Program-made: the position numbers and the translations under genes
Notes under the pieces: generated by a model
Seen by the model: the letters and a program-made list of their open reading frames with translations, nothing else
The model's database searches: none
What the model was told of the DNA's origin: nothing
In this document: piece by piece, positions 60,519 through 64,000 of the stretch
Layout: every line of letters starts with the position of its first letter
How positions within the stretch are numbered: position 1 is the stretch's first letter
Assembly: GCA_902727895.1 (NCBI GenBank)
Contig: CACVAP010000068.1
Coordinates: forward strand, 26,058-90,057
DNA from: an uncultured Sulfurovum sp.
GTDB taxonomy: Bacteria > Campylobacterota > Campylobacteria > Campylobacterales > Sulfurovaceae
Direction: 5' to 3'
DNA length: 64,000 bases

Positions 60519-62354
60519 TTAGAGTTTAAACACCAATTCATACCGTGTTCCTGATTCAAAACTAAACTCACTTTTAGAAGCATGAAGCTTTTTAGCAAAC
60601 TGTTTAATGAGTTTGAGTCCAAAGCTGTTACGTCTCTTTTTCAAGTCAAAGCCTTCACCATTGTCTTGTATGACTAGTAAGATTTCATTTTTAATTTTTT
60701 GACAGTTTAGTTCAATGGTACATACTTTATCTTTTTTAAAATGTTTAACAGCATTGGTTAACAGTTCATTGACAATAATTCCTAAAGCTAGGGCTTGGTC
60801 AGGAGTGAGGTTAAAGTCATCGATGTTATCTTGTATGGAAAGGGTTGTTTTTGTATAGCTTTTTTGTATTTCTAAGTTAATTTGGTGAATATACTCTTGG
60901 GCTTTTATCTCGGCATAGTCATCCATTCCTAAGAGGTATTGATGAATGAGTGCCATGGATTTAATACGGTTGATGAGTTCAAGTAGTGAATCATCGTCAT
61001 CTTGGGCTTTTTTGTTTTCATTTTCAATCCAGAGAAGACTGACCACCATTTGAAAATTGTTTTTAACTCGATGATAAACTTCTTTGAGGAGGACTTCTTT
61101 TTCTTTGAGTAGTTGGTTAACTTTACTTGTTCGTTCTGTGACTTTTTTCTCTAGGATTCTTTCATTGTTTTTTTGAATTTCAAGTAGCTCGCTTTGTAGT
61201 TTAATTTTGTCATTTTGCGTGGCATAGAAACGGTTTACCAATACAAAAGAAAAAAATAGAATTTCTACATAAGAGAAGAGGGTAAAGATATAATGGGTAC
61301 TTTGAGTATGAGGAATTATGGCTCTAGCCATAAGTGGTACCATACTTAATGAAATCATTTGAAGAATAATTCCTGGAATGTAGTAGGTAGCTTCCTTATG
61401 ACCTTTATAAACAACATAAATAGCAGAAAATACGAACAGTGGAACAATCATAACTATGCTTAATGGGGCTATTGTTGCTAACCATCGATCATGGTCATAA
61501 AAGAAATACGGGAAAGAGAGTAATATAAAAATAATAAAATAGTTTAATATTTTGTGAATATAAGGAAGATAAAGTTTAAGTTTTAAGAAGTCCTTTGAAA
61601 ACAGTGTTAAAAAGATGATAAAAATAGGTGCTGATACGGTGAGTTCTTTATACCAAGGTGCAAGACCTGTATGTAAAAGTATTCCTGAATAAATACTAAT
61701 ATACACTGCTAGTGCCATAATATAGATTGAATAATATAAATAGATAGTATCATGAAACTTTATAAAAAGAAAAAAATTGAAAATGACAATGATAAACATA
61801 CTTCCAAATACAAAGAGATAAAAAAGGTTCTCACCCAAAGGACTGGAATGATTATATTTGGTTTGTGTTTCAAGATTAAAATGACCAAAAGAAGAAGTTT
61901 TTTTCCCTGCTTTGGGGGTAAATTGTACATAAACGGTTGAGCTTGTGTTAGGTTCAATTTCAAATGAAAAGAGTGGACTTAGATTTTTTTCATTTTTATC
62001 TTGTTTGTAAAGCGTAAGTCCTGCTTCTTGATGTTCCCATGTTCCATTTTTTTTAGCATAAAAGTGAACATGTTGAAAAAAGGGTTCTACAAGTTGAAAG
62101 ATGAATCGTTTTGTGTCACTTTGATTGGTCACTTTTAATCGAAACCATGTGTCTCCATCAATATAGCCAAAGGTGAAAAAATTAGAAGTTTTTTCTTTAA
62201 AGTCTATTTTTTGAATGCTGTTGATGTCCAATGACTTATTAGCATCATAATAGTATTCTAATTCAAAACCATTTATGTTTTGCATCTCATTGTAAACGGT
62301 TACATTTGCATGTAGTGAAGTATAAAATAGAAGGAGTATAAAAATCTTTTTCAT
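60519..62354 (-). CDS. 7TMR-DISM sensor histidine kinase (HisKA_2 type)
   Basis: Signal peptide, extracellular DISMED2-like domain, 7 TM, LLKEVYHRVKNNFQMVVSLL H-box. Confidence 0.88.
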   Translation of the reverse strand: MKKIFILLLFYTSLHANVTVYNEMQNINGFELEYYYDANKSLDINSIQKIDFKEKTSNFFTFGYIDGDTWFRLKVTNQSDTKRFIFQLVEPFFQHVHFYAKKNGTWEHQEAGLTLYKQDKNEKNLSPLFSFEIEPNTSSTVYVQFTPKAGKKTSSFGHFNLETQTKYNHSSPLGENLFYLFVFGSMFIIVIFNFFLFIKFHDTIYLYYSIYIMALAVYISIYSGILLHTGLAPWYKELTVSAPIFIIFLTLFSKDFLKLKLYLPYIHKILNYFIIFILLSFPYFFYDHDRWLATIAPLSIVMIVPLFVFSAIYVVYKGHKEATYYIPGIILQMISLSMVPLMARAIIPHTQSTHYIFTLFSYVEILFFSFVLVNRFYATQNDKIKLQSELLEIQKNNERILEKKVTERTSKVNQLLKEKEVLLKEVYHRVKNNFQMVVSLLWIENENKKAQDDDDSLLELINRIKSMALIHQYLLGMDDYAEIKAQEYIHQINLEIQKSYTKTTLSIQDNIDDFNLTPDQALALGIIVNELLTNAVKHFKKDKVCTIELNCQKIKNEILLVIQDNGEGFDLKKRRNSFGLKLIKQFAKKLHASKSEFSFESGTRYELVFKL

Positions 62355-62358
62355 AAAA

Positions 62359-63054
62359 TCATGACTTGTTTAAAGCATAACCTAATCCTGAAATACTTCG
62401 AATAGCTAGATCAGGAATTTTTTTACGAAGTCGTAAAATGGTATCTCGAAGTGCTGAGGGAGAGACGCTTTTGTTATTCCAGACATATTGATTAAGGTAT
62501 TCTGCTGTAACAGTTTGATTTAGGTTAATAAATAGGTAGTAGAAAATAGCAGACTCTTTTTTTGTAAGTTCTATAGGTTTTCCATTTTTTATTAATGTCT
62601 TAGTTTCAACATAATATTGATAGTTGTCATTTATTTGTGTAAAGAGTTGAGTATTTTCATTTAAGGAAACTTGTTTTTTTAGATAATTTTGTTTAATGGT
62701 AAGGTTTAGTACAGCTTCTATATCTTTATAGTCATAAGGTTTAATAAGATATCCAAAAAGATTGGTATCGGTTGCTTCGTCAATGGTTTGGCTGTCTGAA
62801 AACGCAGTGGTGTAGATAATGGGGATACTTTTTCTTTGATTAATATGTTTTGCACAGGTAATGCCATCCATACTACCTTCTAAATTAATGTCCATAAAAA
62901 CAACATGTATGGTTTCTTCGTTGATAACTTCTAAAGCCTCTTGCCCTGTCTCTACGCTATCTATAACATTATGTCCTAATTTAAGGATAGCTTTTTCGAT
63001 GAATTGGGCATTGATAAATTCATCTTCAACAATTAATATATTGTATTTATTCAT
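62359..63054 (-). CDS. Response regulator with winged-helix output domain
   Basis: NILIVEDEFINAQFIEKA, HVVFMDINLEGSMDG receiver; C-terminal wHTH. Confidence 0.92.
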   Translation of the reverse strand: MNKYNILIVEDEFINAQFIEKAILKLGHNVIDSVETGQEALEVINEETIHVVFMDINLEGSMDGITCAKHINQRKSIPIIYTTAFSDSQTIDEATDTNLFGYLIKPYDYKDIEAVLNLTIKQNYLKKQVSLNENTQLFTQINDNYQYYVETKTLIKNGKPIELTKKESAIFYYLFINLNQTVTAEYLNQYVWNNKSVSPSALRDTILRLRKKIPDLAIRSISGLGYALNKS

Positions 63055-63219
63055 TAGGACTCCTTTTATAAAATAATTTTATTTAGAAATAGTATACAAT
63101 ATTTAACCAAAAGGAAAAATATAATTAAAAATCACTTTACTGACAAAAAACTGATAACTATTGTTTATTATTAAACTTGGAGTTAGAATAAAAAATTTTA
63201 AAATTTTTAAGGAACTATC

Positions 63220-63795
63220 ATGAACCATTCATTTAAACAATTACAATTCATAGGGGTTTTACTACTGTTTATGCAAAGTTATGCTTTTGGAATCACTTCG
63301 AGTACTACAATTAGTATTCCTACTTTTAAGGGATCTAAAACAAATACAATATCCAATAAAGATTTCAAAATCACAGCTACAGGAGGAGGCATGGCTAAGC
63401 CCTTTATTGTAGGAGGAGGTGTTGCCTATGTTGCTGATAATACAGATAATCTTGATTGGGTCGTGACATTTAGTTCAAATGCTAGTTCTATAAGTTCTTT
63501 TGAATTAATAAATGTCAACTTTTCTGAATTCTTAAATAGTAATAATCATACCGATCTTATTTTAGTTGGTTATGTCTTAGGAGGTGGAATTGTTTGTTCA
63601 ACTCTTTTTTTTAGCCCTGAGAATAATGGCGAAGTAGATATATTTACAGGTGAAGACTTTGGTATGGAAGATTTTGAAGGAGTTCAATTAACCTCGTTTG
63701 AGTTTAGATTTCATTCAAGATTATCAGGAGGGGAAGATATGGAGTTAAACTCTTTTATTGTTGCTAATCCTCAACCTCCTATTAATGAAGAGTAA
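63220..63795 (+). CDS. Hypothetical exported protein
   Basis: Signal peptide FIGVLLLFMQSYAFG; beta-rich body. Confidence 0.6.
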   Translation: MNHSFKQLQFIGVLLLFMQSYAFGITSSTTISIPTFKGSKTNTISNKDFKITATGGGMAKPFIVGGGVAYVADNTDNLDWVVTFSSNASSISSFELINVNFSEFLNSNNHTDLILVGYVLGGGIVCSTLFFSPENNGEVDIFTGEDFGMEDFEGVQLTSFEFRFHSRLSGGEDMELNSFIVANPQPPINEE

Positions 63796-63900
63796 ATTAA
63801 AAAATATGTTAAAATTTTAAATTAATTTATGAATAGGCATGACAAATAGAGTTATAAAATGTTAATATTATTTGGTATAAAAATTAAAAAAGGATTTATA

Positions 63901-64000
63901 ATGAACATATTTAAAAACGATGATTTAGGTAAGTTGATTTTACGACTCATGATCGGTGGGCTCATGCTTTTTCATGGTGTGGCTAAACTACAAAACGGTA
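63901..64000 (+). CDS. DoxX family protein (3' truncated by window edge)
   Basis: [33 protein letters not shown]. Confidence 0.8.
   Translation, partial: MNIFKNDDLGKLILRLMIGGLMLFHGVAKLQNG

Noticed and set aside
1-64000. tRNA/rRNA genes, transposases and integrases
   Set aside because: Looked for tRNA-like cloverleafs in intergenic gaps and transposase-like proteins; none convincing by eye (tRNAscan-SE/Infernal would be decisive)

Overview
AT-rich 64 kb chromosomal window. Protein content suggests a Campylobacterota (Sulfurovum/Sulfurimonas-like) bacterium; this is inferred from gene content, not from a marker search. About 55 genes are supportable. Housekeeping and metabolic genes: yajQ, yraN, rnhB, recQ, panD-ybaB-panC, a LolD-like ABC ATPase, AcpH-like phosphodiesterase, peroxiredoxin and an arginine-kinase-type phosphagen kinase. 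Two histidine kinases, one response regulator and a TolC/MFP/RND efflux operon are present. There are many secreted or outer-membrane proteins: a triheme HzsA-like lipoprotein cluster, a cadherin-like lipoprotein, TSP3-repeat lipoproteins, beta-barrels and an OM metallopeptidase-like protein. No rRNA, tRNA, CRISPR array or transposase was seen. The best candidate for an undescribed system is the AT-rich insert at about 42.7-45.6 kb between panC and a lolD-like gene: a soluble FtsK/SpoIIIE ATPase, a short disordered protein, and two adjacent paralogous ~100-aa helical proteins with WXG100-like size and layout. Other notable items: a palindromic element fused in frame to the start of rnhB, a REPIN-like double palindrome, a decayed partial duplication of a metallophosphoesterase gene, twin operator-like repeats upstream of a DUF134/NifX regulator, an orphan PD-(D/E)XK-like protein, and candidate structured RNAs flanking an AAA+ ATPase.
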